DNA from: Acidobacteriota bacterium
GTDB taxonomy: Bacteria; Acidobacteriota; Vicinamibacteria; Vicinamibacterales; CAVVIG01
Assembly (NCBI GenBank): GCA_016195265.1
Contig: JACPZW010000053.1
Span: 1-34,717, forward strand
DNA: 34,717 nt
Direction of reading: 5' to 3'
Numbering within the stretch: position 1 is the first letter of the stretch; every line of letters starts with the position of its first letter. The translations under genes and the position numbers were made by a program. Of the stretch, positions 23,740-32,060 are shown piece after piece. Under the pieces are notes generated by a model. The model searched no databases, was not told the DNA's origin, and saw only the letters and a list, made by a program, of their open reading frames with translations.

Positions 23740-24789
23740 CTAGCGCACGAAGAGTCCAAGGAACACCTTCGCAAACGGCGAAACCGTCACGTCTCCGGCC
23801 GCCAGCGGGAGAGGTCTCACGAGTCCGTCGCTGTTCGCCATCAGAATGAGCGTCAGATACCGGTAGGGCACGGTCACCACGAGCGAGGATGACGCGTTGT
23901 CGCCGACGCCGAACTGCCAGACCACCAACTCGCCGTTGTACGTCTGAACGAACCAGCCCAGACCGTGCGGCAACGCGGCGCCATTCACGCCCCCGCCCGC
24001 ATGCCAGGCGGCCGCCAGCGTCTCGGGGCGCAGCAAGGCATAGTGGCGAAGCGCGAGATCGAACTTCGCGTAGTCTCGCGCCGTCGTGATGAGCCCGCTC
24101 GAGCCCGTCAGCGTCGTGGCCGTGTACTGCGACGGCGTCGCGCGCTTCTGCACGACCGAGTAGGGCGTCGCGAGACGCTGAAGGACGTCGGAGTACCGGC
24201 CGAGCATCTGGTTGGAGATGCCATCGGCCGGTGGAATCAGCCGGGCGGCATCAGGCCCCGGCGCCGAATCGACCATAGCAAAACGATTGAAGCCGGCGGC
24301 GACGGTCTGCCGGAACGACCCACCCGTACAGATCCGGACGACGTCGACCAGCGAGTTGAAGCGCTCGGGGTGATACGCGAAGACGGCCGGCGTGCCCGAC
24401 GTGTGCGTGAGAATCTGCCGGATGGTGGCGCTCGCGTCAGGGTTGGTCGGATTGAAGCGACCCAGCGTGTCGTCGAGCGAGACGTACCCGTCTTCCACGC
24501 ATCGCAGGACGACCGAGGCCATAAAGACCTGCGTGAGCCCGTCGAGCTGGTACGGTGTGTCCGCTCGCGCCGCGATCGACCGCTCGACGTTCTGTTGACC
24601 GGATGGATGCTCCCACAGGACGTCCTCGATGCCCACGATCGTCGCCGTCAGGCCCGGAATGCCGGCCTGGGTCCGCAACGCGTCCACGTAGTCGCCGAAC
24701 ACGCCATACACGAGCAGATCGGCGTGCAGCGGCGCACGGGCAATCAACAGGACGGCGGCGACGGCCACGGCCAGAAGGATCTTACGCAT
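23740..24789 (-). CDS. Beta-lactamase-fold secreted protein with lost catalytic motifs
   Basis: The 349-aa protein has a signal peptide (MRKILLAVAVAAVLLIARAPLHA) and the overall pattern of class C/penicillin-binding serine hydrolases: 'GIPGLTATIVG', 'ADTPYQLDGLTQVFMASVVLRCVEDGYVSLDDTLGRF', 'TIRQILTHTSG' and 'HGLGWFVQTYNGELVVWQFGVGDNASSSLVV'. The SxxK nucleophile motif is replaced by GLTQ (84-87), so both Ser and Lys are gone. The third motif, usually H-(S/T)-G, is Q-F-G. It is therefore probably a non-hydrolytic binding protein. The first in-frame Met (24873) lies beyond a non-signal stretch; ATG 24789 is chosen for the signal peptide. It heads a three-gene minus-strand operon. Confidence 0.8.
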   Translation of the reverse strand: MRKILLAVAVAAVLLIARAPLHADLLVYGVFGDYVDALRTQAGIPGLTATIVGIEDVLWEHPSGQQNVERSIAARADTPYQLDGLTQVFMASVVLRCVEDGYVSLDDTLGRFNPTNPDASATIRQILTHTSGTPAVFAYHPERFNSLVDVVRICTGGSFRQTVAAGFNRFAMVDSAPGPDAARLIPPADGISNQMLGRYSDVLQRLATPYSVVQKRATPSQYTATTLTGSSGLITTARDYAKFDLALRHYALLRPETLAAAWHAGGGVNGAALPHGLGWFVQTYNGELVVWQFGVGDNASSSLVVTVPYRYLTLILMANSDGLVRPLPLAAGDVTVSPFAKVFLGLFVR

Positions 24790-24903
24790 CAATGACCTGC
24801 GCGGCAGGGTACTCCCCATCATAGCGGATACGGGCACGACCGGACAGTACGAAAGGGGTGCAAAGCTGCGCATTCCGGTGGATCATGAGGCTCGCGCCGC
24901 CCC

Positions 24904-25578
24904 ATGAGTGTCGCCTCGCATCTCGGGATTCGCCTCGCCGATTACGATCGACAGATCCGTACGTTGATTCCAAATTATGTCGACATGCTGGCGTCCGCCG
25001 CGGCGGCCGTGGACCCGGCGGCGCGCACGATCGTGGACCTGGGCGTGGGCACAGGGGCGTTGTCTGCGCAGTGCCTCGCGCGCGCCCGCGGGGCGAACGT
25101 CGTCGGCATCGACGCCGACGCGGACATCCTGAAGCTTGCCGCACGACGTCTCGGTCCGCGAGGAGTGTTCGTCTGCGGATCGTTTCTGCGCACGCCGCTG
25201 CCGCGAGCCGACGCTATCGTCGCGTCGTTCGCGCTGCACCACGTGCGGACGCGCGGCGCCAAGCGGCGGCTCTACCGCCGCGTGCGGGCCGCCCTGCGTC
25301 GCGGTGGCGCGCTCGTCAGCGCCGACTGCCACCCGGCCCGCGATGCAGCCCTGGCGGCCGCGCAGCGCGACGCGTGGATCGCGCACCTGCGCGCGTCGTA
25401 CTCGGCGACGCAGGCCGCAGCGTTCCTGCGCGCCTGGGCGCGCGAGGACGTCTACGTGCCGCTCGACGAAGAAATCGCGCTGCTGAGGACGTGCGGTTTT
25501 CGCGTGGAGATCGTCTGGCGGCGGGATGCGTTTGCGGTGATCGGCGCGACGCCAGCGTCACACGGCCGCGTCGCATAG
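24904..25578 (+). CDS. Class I SAM-dependent methyltransferase
   Basis: The 224-aa protein has the Rossmann motifs: motif I 'IVDLGVGTGALSAQCL' (42-57), acidic loop 'VVGIDADADIL' (motif II), 'DAIVASFALHHV' (motif IV) and 'RRVRAALRRGGALVSAD' (motif V). The substrate cannot be read from the sequence. The start is the ATG at 24904 with a poor ribosome site. It is divergent from the beta-lactamase-fold gene. Its last 21 bases overlap the end of the convergent response regulator. Confidence 0.85.
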   Translation: MSVASHLGIRLADYDRQIRTLIPNYVDMLASAAAAVDPAARTIVDLGVGTGALSAQCLARARGANVVGIDADADILKLAARRLGPRGVFVCGSFLRTPLPRADAIVASFALHHVRTRGAKRRLYRRVRAALRRGGALVSADCHPARDAALAAAQRDAWIAHLRASYSATQAAAFLRAWAREDVYVPLDEEIALLRTCGFRVEIVWRRDAFAVIGATPASHGRVA

Positions 25579-25923
25579 ACGGCGGACGACTCCGATCACC
25601 TCGGGAAAGCTCACCGGCTTGTTGAACGCCGCGGCGGCTTCCAGCTCGTTCACGTGATCGGCCTCGACGCCGGACAGTACGACGATCGGGATGGCCGCGA
25701 GGCCCGGATCGCCCTTCTGTTCGCGGCGGAACGCCCAGCCGTCCATCACAGGCATGCGGAGATCGAGGAGGATGACGTTCGCGTCCCCGCCGCCGCGCAG
25801 GTAGCTCAGCGCTTCCTGACCGTTGGACGCGGACGCCGACGCGAAACCTTCCAGCTGGAGGAACTTGCTCTTCAACCTGACCAGGTTGGGATCGTCGTCG
25901 ACGACGAGCACGGTGGACGACAT
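25558..25923 (-). CDS. Stand-alone response regulator receiver (CheY-like)
   Basis: The 121-aa protein is a single receiver domain: acidic pocket 'VVDDDPN' (8-14), phospho-acceptor Asp in 'VILLDLRMPVMDGW' (about residue 54), 'VVLSG' and Lys in 'FNKPVSF'. There is no output domain, so it probably signals through a protein partner. No histidine kinase is nearby. It starts two bases after the glycosyltransferase stop and is likely co-transcribed with it. Confidence 0.92.
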   Translation of the reverse strand: MSSTVLVVDDDPNLVRLKSKFLQLEGFASASASNGQEALSYLRGGGDANVILLDLRMPVMDGWAFRREQKGDPGLAAIPIVVLSGVEADHVNELEAAAAFNKPVSFPEVIGVVRRLCDAAV

Positions 25924-25925
25924 GG

Positions 25926-27071
25926 TTAGGCGCCCCTGTTTTTCATCACATCGGTATAAATGTCAAACGCGCGGCGGCCCACCGCCGGCCAACTGAGCGC
26001 GCGCGCGAAATGTTCCATCACCCGCGATCGGGCGGCCGTCAGATCGCCGCGTCCGACGTGGGTCAGCGCCCGCGCGCAATCGATCGCATCTCCGGCCGTC
26101 CACAGCGCGCCGAGCGATCCATCCGCCGTCAGCAGGCGAAATGTCGGAATGTCCGTCACGGCCGGCACGGCGCCGCATGCGCAGGCCTCCATCAGCGCGT
26201 AGCCGCTGCCCTCGCGATGACTCCCGACAATGAAGATGTCCGCCGCGCTGTAGAACACGGGCATCTCGTGACGCGGCGCTTCGCCCACGAGCTGCACGCG
26301 TGCGCCAAGCGCCGGCGACGCCTCAATCCGGCGGCGGACGCCGGGCAGCAATTCGTCGGTGCCGAAGATCATCGTCAGCGTCGCGCCCGGGAGGGCGGCC
26401 AGCGCGCGTTCGAATCCGTCCAGCACGGTCAGCGGGTCCTTGTTGGAAGTGAGCCGGCCGACCCAAAGAATGGCCGGCGCGCCGGCCATGCCGCTCGCTC
26501 GACGTGCGACGTCGCGCGGCCCTGACTCGAAGGTCGTGCTCGCCTCCATCACGGTGTACGCCGGCTGCCTCGCGGAAAGGAGACCGGCGCGGCGTGCGGC
26601 CGCGGCGTGTTCGTCCGCGGCGAAGAGAAACGCGTCGGCCGCCGTCCCGGCGATGCGCCAGAGCAGGCGGAGGGCGGGCGCCCTTCCGATGAGCCCGCCA
26701 CCGGCGTGACTCTGGACGACGATCGCCGCGCCAGCCGAGAGGCTCCGGCGGAGTTGCCGGACGACGACGGGGAATTCGAGACCGTTGACGTGTACGACAT
26801 CCGGAGACAACCCGACAACGGCCTCCGCCACCGGCTGCGACCCGCGCCACGGTGCCGGATGCCCGGGACCGCCGTCGTTGACGAATACGTACTCGACGTC
26901 GTTCTTCGTGAAGCGAAGACTGCGGCTGAAGCGCTGGACGACCGCGACGGGTCCGGCCCCGGCGGCCACGAGCGCCTCGCTCCAGCCGGTGAGCGTCGTG
27001 TAGCGGGCGAGCAGCGCCTCGGGGTCGCTCAGGCTGTTGTCGAAAACGCAGTTCACCTGGACGACCCTCAA
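25926..27071 (-). CDS. GT4-type glycosyltransferase
   Basis: The protein is about 381 aa with the two Rossmann lobes of GT-B enzymes. The N-terminal lobe has 'DVVHVNGLEFPVVVRQLRR' and 'IVVQSHAGG'. The C-terminal lobe is group-1 type: 'PAILWVGRLTSNKDPLTVLDGFERALA', 'VQLVGEAPRHEMPVFYSAADIFIVGSHREGSGYALMEACACGAVPAVTDIP', with the E-x7-E nucleotide-sugar motif. It transfers a sugar from a nucleotide donor; the acceptor is unknown. The open frame begins at 27203, but a TTG at 27071 after GGAGGG starts 'RVVQVNCVFD', the real beta-strand 1. A promoter lies inside the longer frame, so I prefer 27071. Confidence 0.85.
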   Translation of the reverse strand: MRVVQVNCVFDNSLSDPEALLARYTTLTGWSEALVAAGAGPVAVVQRFSRSLRFTKNDVEYVFVNDGGPGHPAPWRGSQPVAEAVVGLSPDVVHVNGLEFPVVVRQLRRSLSAGAAIVVQSHAGGGLIGRAPALRLLWRIAGTAADAFLFAADEHAAAARRAGLLSARQPAYTVMEASTTFESGPRDVARRASGMAGAPAILWVGRLTSNKDPLTVLDGFERALAALPGATLTMIFGTDELLPGVRRRIEASPALGARVQLVGEAPRHEMPVFYSAADIFIVGSHREGSGYALMEACACGAVPAVTDIPTFRLLTADGSLGALWTAGDAIDCARALTHVGRGDLTAARSRVMEHFARALSWPAVGRRAFDIYTDVMKNRGA

Positions 27072-27114
27072 CAGCCCTCCCGCGGAGTTTTCGATTCGGC
27101 GGACCCGGTATCGA

Positions 27115-27145
27115 TATATATTGTGCTCGTCCCAGAGGCGTTCAA
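27115..27145 (-). promoter_or_regulatory. Sigma-70-like promoter for the glycosyltransferase
   Basis: On the minus strand TTGAAC (27145-27140) is followed by the AT-rich run AATATATA at 27122-27115, 17-19 bases downstream, in otherwise high-GC DNA. Transcription from about 27108 would leave a leader of roughly 37 bases before TTG 27071. Confidence 0.45.
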
Positions 27146-27233
27146 TCCGCTTCTTTTCGGCCCGCGATCGACTTGCGGCGCGCTGGCGGATCGGACAGAT
27201 CAATGGGCGGTCAACAGCAACGAGGACTCATCA

Positions 27234-29453
27234 ATGAACATGCGAACTGTGTCTCGAGCCGCGGCGGCTCTTGCTCTCATCGTGCTCGTCGGTCTCGTCG
27301 TCGGCCGCGGGCTGACGGCCAGGCTCGTGGGCCAGGCGGCCGGGCAGCCGAGCACGCGCAACGGCGACTGGACGCACTACACCGCCGACATGCGCGGCAC
27401 CAAGTACTCGCCGCTCGATCAGATCAACGCCAGCAACTTCAACCAGCTCGAAGTCGCATGGCGCTTCAAGACCGACAACCTCGGCACGCGGCCCGAGTTC
27501 AAGCTCGAGGGCACGCCGCTGGCGATTCGCGGCACGCTCTACACGACGGCCGGGACGCGCCGCTCCGTCGTCGCGCTCGACGGCAAGACCGGCGAGCTGA
27601 TTTGGACGCACAGCTACCGTGAGGGCAACCGCGCCGCAATTGCGCCGCGTCAGTTGTCGGGCCGCGGCGTCGCCTACTGGACCGACGGCAAGGGCGACGA
27701 GCGCGTTATCTACATGACGACCGGGTATCGCCTCATCGAGCTGAACGCGAAGAACGGCTCGATGATCCAGTCCTTCGGGGAAGGCGGCGTCGTGGATCTG
27801 AAGAAGGGCGCGGTGTTCGGCAAGGGCCAGCAGATCGATCTCGAGACCGGCGAGATCGGCATTCACTCCACGCCGACCGTCGTCAAGGACGTCGTGCTCG
27901 TCGGATCGTCGTTCAAGGAAGGGATGACCGTGGTCACCCACAACAACACGAAGGGCCTCGTCCGCGCGTTCGACGTGAAGTCGGGCAAGCTGCTGTGGAC
28001 GTTCAACACGATTCCGCGGCCCGGCGAATTCGGCAACGACACCTGGGAGAACGAGTCGTGGGCGACCAACGGCAACACCGGCGTGTGGTCGCAGATCACG
28101 GTCGACGAAGAGGCCGGCCTCGTGTATCTGCCGGTCGAAGATCCGACGTCGGATTACTACGGCGGCCATCGTCCCGGCAACAACCTGTTCGGCGACAGCA
28201 TCGTCTGCGTGGACCTCAAGACCGGTCAGCGCAAGTGGCACTTCCAGATGGTCCATCACCCGATCTGGGACTACGACATGTCGTCGGCGCCGATCCTGCT
28301 CGACGCGAACGTGAACGGCAAGCTGATTAAGGCCGTCGCCGTGCCGAGCAAGCAGTCGTTCCTCTACGTGTTCGATCGCATCAGCGGTCAGCCGATCTGG
28401 CCGATCGAAGAGCGGCCCGTGCAGCAGTCCGACGTGCCCGGCGAAAAGACGTCGCCGACGCAGCCGTTTCCGACCAAGCCGCCGGCGTACGGCCGTCCGT
28501 ACCTCAAGGTGCCGGATGATCTCATCGACTTCACACCGGCGATGCGGGCGCAGGCGATCGAGAACCTCAAGAATTATCGTGTCGCCGGGATGTTCAACCC
28601 GCCGCTGGTCGGCAACCCGAACGGCATCCGCGGCGCGATCAACGTCGGCAATGCGAGCGGCGGCACGAACTGGCCGGGCGCCGGCGCCGATCCTGAAACG
28701 CACACGGTCTACGCGCAGGCGAGCATGGCCGCGGTTGGCGGGCTCTCGCTGCGCAAGCCGCCGCCCGGATTCTCGGATCTGAATTACGTCTCTGGCACCG
28801 AAGGTACGGAGTTCCGCGAGGCGCTCGGGCCAGGCTTCGGCACGGCGGCGGATTCGCCGTTGGCGGCCGGACGTGCGGCAGCCGCAGCGGGCGCCAACGC
28901 GGCGGCCGGTGGCGGCCGTGGCGGGCGCGGACGCGGCGGCGTGGCCGCGGCAGCGCCAGGCGATGCCGCGCCGGCGGCGGGTCGCGGCGGCGGTCTGCAG
29001 GTCGAAGGCCTGCCGATCGTGAAGCCGCCGTACGGCGTGCTCGCGGCGATCGACCTCGACAAGGGCGAGCTCAAGTGGCAGGTGCCGCACGGCGACACGC
29101 CGGACAACGTGCGGAACGCGCCGGCGCTCGCCGGGATGAACATCCCGAAGACGGGACAAAACGGCAGCGTCGGCCTGCTCGTGACGAAGACGCTCGTCGT
29201 CCTCGGTGATCCGCAGGTGACAGCGCCGCCGGGGCGGCCGCGCGGCGCGATGCTGCGCGCCTACAACAAGGACACCGGCGCCGAAGTCGGCGCGGTGTGG
29301 CTGCCGGCCGCGCAGAGCGGCTCGCCGATGACCTACAAAGGCGCCGACGGCCGTCAGTACATCGTCGTCGCCGTCAGCGGCGGCGTGTACTCGGGCGAGT
29401 ACATTTCGTTCGCGTTGCCGGCGAGCACGTCGACCACGGCGGGGCAGCGCTAA
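27234..29453 (+). CDS. PQQ-dependent dehydrogenase, first tandem copy
   Basis: The 739-aa protein has an N-terminal export/anchor helix ('AAAALALIVLVGLVVGRGL') and the quinoprotein beta-propeller. Blocks include 'WTHYTADMRGTKYSPLDQINASNFNQLEVAW', 'AGTRRSVVALDGKTGELIW', 'GEIGIHSTPTVV', 'HHPIWDYDMSSAPILLD' and 'GEKTSPTQPFPTKPPAY'. These match membrane glucose-dehydrogenase-like enzymes that oxidise an alcohol or sugar in the periplasm and reduce quinone or a cytochrome. There is no CxxCH heme site. An Ala/Gly/Arg-rich low-complexity insert occupies about 541-588. The ATG at 27234 follows GAGGA. No PQQ-synthesis gene is in the window. Confidence 0.93.
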   Translation: MNMRTVSRAAAALALIVLVGLVVGRGLTARLVGQAAGQPSTRNGDWTHYTADMRGTKYSPLDQINASNFNQLEVAWRFKTDNLGTRPEFKLEGTPLAIRGTLYTTAGTRRSVVALDGKTGELIWTHSYREGNRAAIAPRQLSGRGVAYWTDGKGDERVIYMTTGYRLIELNAKNGSMIQSFGEGGVVDLKKGAVFGKGQQIDLETGEIGIHSTPTVVKDVVLVGSSFKEGMTVVTHNNTKGLVRAFDVKSGKLLWTFNTIPRPGEFGNDTWENESWATNGNTGVWSQITVDEEAGLVYLPVEDPTSDYYGGHRPGNNLFGDSIVCVDLKTGQRKWHFQMVHHPIWDYDMSSAPILLDANVNGKLIKAVAVPSKQSFLYVFDRISGQPIWPIEERPVQQSDVPGEKTSPTQPFPTKPPAYGRPYLKVPDDLIDFTPAMRAQAIENLKNYRVAGMFNPPLVGNPNGIRGAINVGNASGGTNWPGAGADPETHTVYAQASMAAVGGLSLRKPPPGFSDLNYVSGTEGTEFREALGPGFGTAADSPLAAGRAAAAAGANAAAGGGRGGRGRGGVAAAAPGDAAPAAGRGGGLQVEGLPIVKPPYGVLAAIDLDKGELKWQVPHGDTPDNVRNAPALAGMNIPKTGQNGSVGLLVTKTLVVLGDPQVTAPPGRPRGAMLRAYNKDTGAEVGAVWLPAAQSGSPMTYKGADGRQYIVVAVSGGVYSGEYISFALPASTSTTAGQR

Positions 29454-29459
29454 AGAAAG

Positions 29460-29501
29460 TTAGAACTGAGAAATTAGAAGTTAGAAGTTCGAAGGAAGAA
29501 A
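29460..29501. repeat. Heptanucleotide tandem repeat (TTAGAAG type)
   Basis: Six 7-base units in register, TTAGAAC TGAGAAA TTAGAAG then TTAGAAG TTCGAAG GAAGAAA, begin six bases after the first PQQ stop. The run is AT-rich in high-GC surroundings. It fills most of the gap between the two PQQ genes. Confidence 0.75.
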
Positions 29502-29529
29502 TCGCCAACTCACACAAAAGGGTAAACGA

Positions 29530-31713
29530 ATGACACGCACAGGAAGACGCACGGCGCTGGCGCTCTCGATGGCCGGCGCGCTTGGACTGATCGCGGCGGC
29601 GCCGCGCATGACCGCCCGGCTCTTCGGCCAGGCGGCCGGTCAGCCGAGCACGAAGAACGGCGAGTGGACGCACTACACCGCGGACGTCCGCGGCTCGCGG
29701 TACTCGCCGCTGGATCAGATCAACGCTGGCAACTTCAACCAGCTGGAAGTGGCGTGGCGCTTCAAGACCGACAACCTCGGCACGCGCCCTGAATTCAAGC
29801 TCGAGGGGACGCCGCTGATGGTGAAGGGCGTCATCTACGCGACCGGCGGCACGCGGCGTTCGGTCGTCGCGCTCGACGCCAAGACCGGTGAGCTCATCTG
29901 GGTGCACGCCGAGAAGGAAGGCGCGCGCGCCGTCAACGCGCCGCGTCAGCTCTCCGGCCGTGGCCTCTCCTACTGGACCGACGGCAAGGGCGACGACCGC
30001 GTGATCTTCGTGACCACCGGCTACCGCCTCGTCGAGCTCAGCGCGAAGAACGGCACGCCGATCAACACGTTCGGCAAGGCGGGCGTCGTCGACATGAAGG
30101 TCGGCGCGGTCGTCGGCAAGGGCGAGCAGATCGACCTCGAGACCGGTGAAATCGGCCTGCACTCGACGCCGACCGTTGCGAAGGACGTCGTCATCGTCGG
30201 CTCCTCGTTCCGCGAGGGCCTGACCGTCAAGACGCACAACAACACGAAGGGCCTCGTGCGCGCGTGGGACGCCCGCAGCGGCAAGCTGCTCTGGACGTTC
30301 AACACGATTCCCCGGCCGGGGGAATTCGGCAACGACACCTGGGAAAAGGAGTCGTGGGCCGTCAACGGCAACACGGGCGTGTGGTCGCAGATTACGGTCG
30401 ACGAAGAGCTCGGCCTCGTGTATCTGCCCGTCGAAGATCCGACGTCGGATCTCTACGGGGGGCATCGTCCCGGCAACAACCTCTTCGGCGACAGCCTGGT
30501 CTGCGTCGACCTGAAGACGGGCCAGCGCAAGTGGCACTACCAGATCGTGCACCACCCGATCTGGGACTACGACATGCCGGCCGCTCCCCTGCTTGCGGAC
30601 ATCGTCGTCAACGGCAAGCCGATCAAGGCTGTGGCGCAGGCGACCAAGCAGGGCATCCTCTACGTGTTCGATCGCGTGACCGGACAGCCGGTGTGGCCGA
30701 TCGAAGAGAAGCCGGTTCCGCAGACCGACGTGCCGGGCGAGAAGACCAGCCCGACGCAGCCGTTCCCGACGAAACCGCCGGCCTACTCGCGCAACGGCGT
30801 TCTTGAATCGGATCTGATCGACTTCACGCCCGAGCTCAAGGCACAGGGTCTCGAGGCAGCGAAGCGGTACCGGCTCGGCCCCGTGTTCCTGCCGCCGCTC
30901 GTCAGCAAGGCCGAGGGACCGCTCGCGGCGCTGACGTCCGGCACGCTCAGCGGCGGCGTGAACTGGCCCGGCTCCGCGTACGATCCTGAGCTCCACACCT
31001 TCTTCACGCACGCGTGCAACGCGTGCATCGCTCCGCTCGGTCTCGTCGCGCCGCCGAAGGACTTCTCCGACCTCGACTACGTGATGGGCACGGCGGGACA
31101 GACGTTCCGTCCGATCACCGGTGGTGGTGAAGGCGAAGCGGCCGATGCGCCGCGCCGCCCAGCGGCGCCCCCGCCGCCTCCGACACCGCCTCCGGCGGCC
31201 GCAGGTGCGGCAGCGGGACGCGGCGGGGCTCCGGCTGGCGGCGGCGGATTCGGCGCCACCGTGCAGGGCCTCTCGATCGTGAAGCCGCCGTACGGCGTGA
31301 TCGCGGCGATTAATCTCGACCGCGGCGATCTCGTCTGGTCCGTGCCGCACGGCGACACGCCCGATAACGTGCGCAATCACCCCGCGCTGCGCGGTGTGAA
31401 CGTGCCGAAGACCGGCCAGTCCGGCAACGTCGGCGTCGTGGTGACCAAGACGCTCGTCGTCGCCGGCGATCCGATCGTGACGACGACACCGGAGCATCCG
31501 CGCGGGGCGATGCTTCGCGCGTACGACAAGACGAACGGCAATCAGGTCGGCGCCGTGTGGCTGCCGGCGCCGCAGAGCGGATCGCCGATGACGTACTCGG
31601 TGGACGGCAAGCAGTACATCATCGTGGCGGTCAGCGGCGGCAACTACTCGGGCGAGTACATCGCGTTCAGCCTGCCGTCGAGCGCCGTGCGGACCACGAC
31701 CGGCGGACAGTAG
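29530..31713 (+). CDS. PQQ-dependent dehydrogenase, second tandem copy
   Basis: The 727-aa protein is a close paralogue of the 27234 product across its whole length, with the same blocks ('WTHYTADVRGSRYSPLDQINAGNFNQLEVAW', 'HHPIWDYDMPAAPLLAD', 'GEKTSPTQPFPTKPPAY'). The export helix differs ('LALSMAGALGLIAAAP'). A Pro/Ala/Gly-rich insert at about 535-575 is at the same place as in the first copy but differs in sequence. A segment 'HACNACIAPLG' near 493 is cysteine-bearing but is not a CxxCH heme motif, and is absent from copy 1. Ribosome site AGGG is seven bases before the ATG. The pair arose by tandem duplication and may differ in substrate. Confidence 0.93.
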   Translation: MTRTGRRTALALSMAGALGLIAAAPRMTARLFGQAAGQPSTKNGEWTHYTADVRGSRYSPLDQINAGNFNQLEVAWRFKTDNLGTRPEFKLEGTPLMVKGVIYATGGTRRSVVALDAKTGELIWVHAEKEGARAVNAPRQLSGRGLSYWTDGKGDDRVIFVTTGYRLVELSAKNGTPINTFGKAGVVDMKVGAVVGKGEQIDLETGEIGLHSTPTVAKDVVIVGSSFREGLTVKTHNNTKGLVRAWDARSGKLLWTFNTIPRPGEFGNDTWEKESWAVNGNTGVWSQITVDEELGLVYLPVEDPTSDLYGGHRPGNNLFGDSLVCVDLKTGQRKWHYQIVHHPIWDYDMPAAPLLADIVVNGKPIKAVAQATKQGILYVFDRVTGQPVWPIEEKPVPQTDVPGEKTSPTQPFPTKPPAYSRNGVLESDLIDFTPELKAQGLEAAKRYRLGPVFLPPLVSKAEGPLAALTSGTLSGGVNWPGSAYDPELHTFFTHACNACIAPLGLVAPPKDFSDLDYVMGTAGQTFRPITGGGEGEAADAPRRPAAPPPPPTPPPAAAGAAAGRGGAPAGGGGFGATVQGLSIVKPPYGVIAAINLDRGDLVWSVPHGDTPDNVRNHPALRGVNVPKTGQSGNVGVVVTKTLVVAGDPIVTTTPEHPRGAMLRAYDKTNGNQVGAVWLPAPQSGSPMTYSVDGKQYIIVAVSGGNYSGEYIAFSLPSSAVRTTTGGQ

Positions 31714-31725
31714 ACCCGTCGATCA

Positions 31726-31760
31726 GGGGACTGGTGGCTGGGGACTGGTGGCTGGTGCGG
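31726..31760. repeat. Heptanucleotide tandem repeat (GGTGGCT/GGGGACT type)
   Basis: Five 7-base units, GGGGACT GGTGGCT repeated twice then GGTGCGG, start 12 bases after the second PQQ stop. They can pair with the inverted array at 31785 to give a long hairpin. The remaining gap to 32060 holds a GGCGT...ACGCC hairpin near 31878-31899 and a possible promoter, but no gene. Confidence 0.75.
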
Positions 31761-31784
31761 CCGGTTCCCAGCCTTTTTCTTTTT

Positions 31785-31805
31785 CTCCAGCCTCCGACCT
31801 CCAGC
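31785..31805. repeat. Inverted heptad array (CTCCAGC type)
   Basis: Three 7-base units, CTCCAGC CTCCGAC CTCCAGC, are complementary to the GGTGGCT array about 30 bases upstream, with roughly 16 of 20 pairs between 31735-31754 and this run. A pyrimidine-rich TTTTTCTTTTT stretch lies in the loop. Confidence 0.6.
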
Positions 31806-32014
31806 CGCTCGCGGGCGCCGACCGCTCCAAGCTCATCGGCGCGCCGCCGCCGCTCATGACGAAAGGGACCCAGTAGGGGCGTCCTTGCGGACACGCCGGT
31901 CCGCTCGGCTCCCCAACGCCCGCATTCGTCACCAATCGCGGACGCGGGCGTCATCGCTCGGCAACGCACCGCCGCGTCACCACTGCACTTTTCCAGCGTT
32001 TCGAGTGGCAAGGT

Positions 32015-32042
32015 TTGTGCTTGGACCTGCCGGCACGTTATC
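32015..32042 (+). promoter_or_regulatory. Possible promoter of the redox membrane operon
   Basis: TTGTGC (32015-32020), a 17-base spacer and TTATCA (32038-32043) approximate a housekeeping promoter. An overlapping alternative is TGGCA at 32006-32010 with GC at 32019-32020: a GG-N10-GC arrangement resembling sigma-54. The sequence cannot decide between them. Confidence 0.3.
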
Positions 32043-32060
32043 ATTCCGTCAGGAGCGCTG

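Noticed and set aside
28860..28995. GC-rich repetitive run considered as a minisatellite or CRISPR-like array
   Set aside because: It is in-frame coding for an Ala/Gly-rich loop, with no regular unit or spacers.
27231..31497. Very long minus-strand open frames opposite both PQQ genes
   Set aside because: Arg/His/Asp-rich composition typical of antisense frames; the plus strand has conserved propeller blocks.
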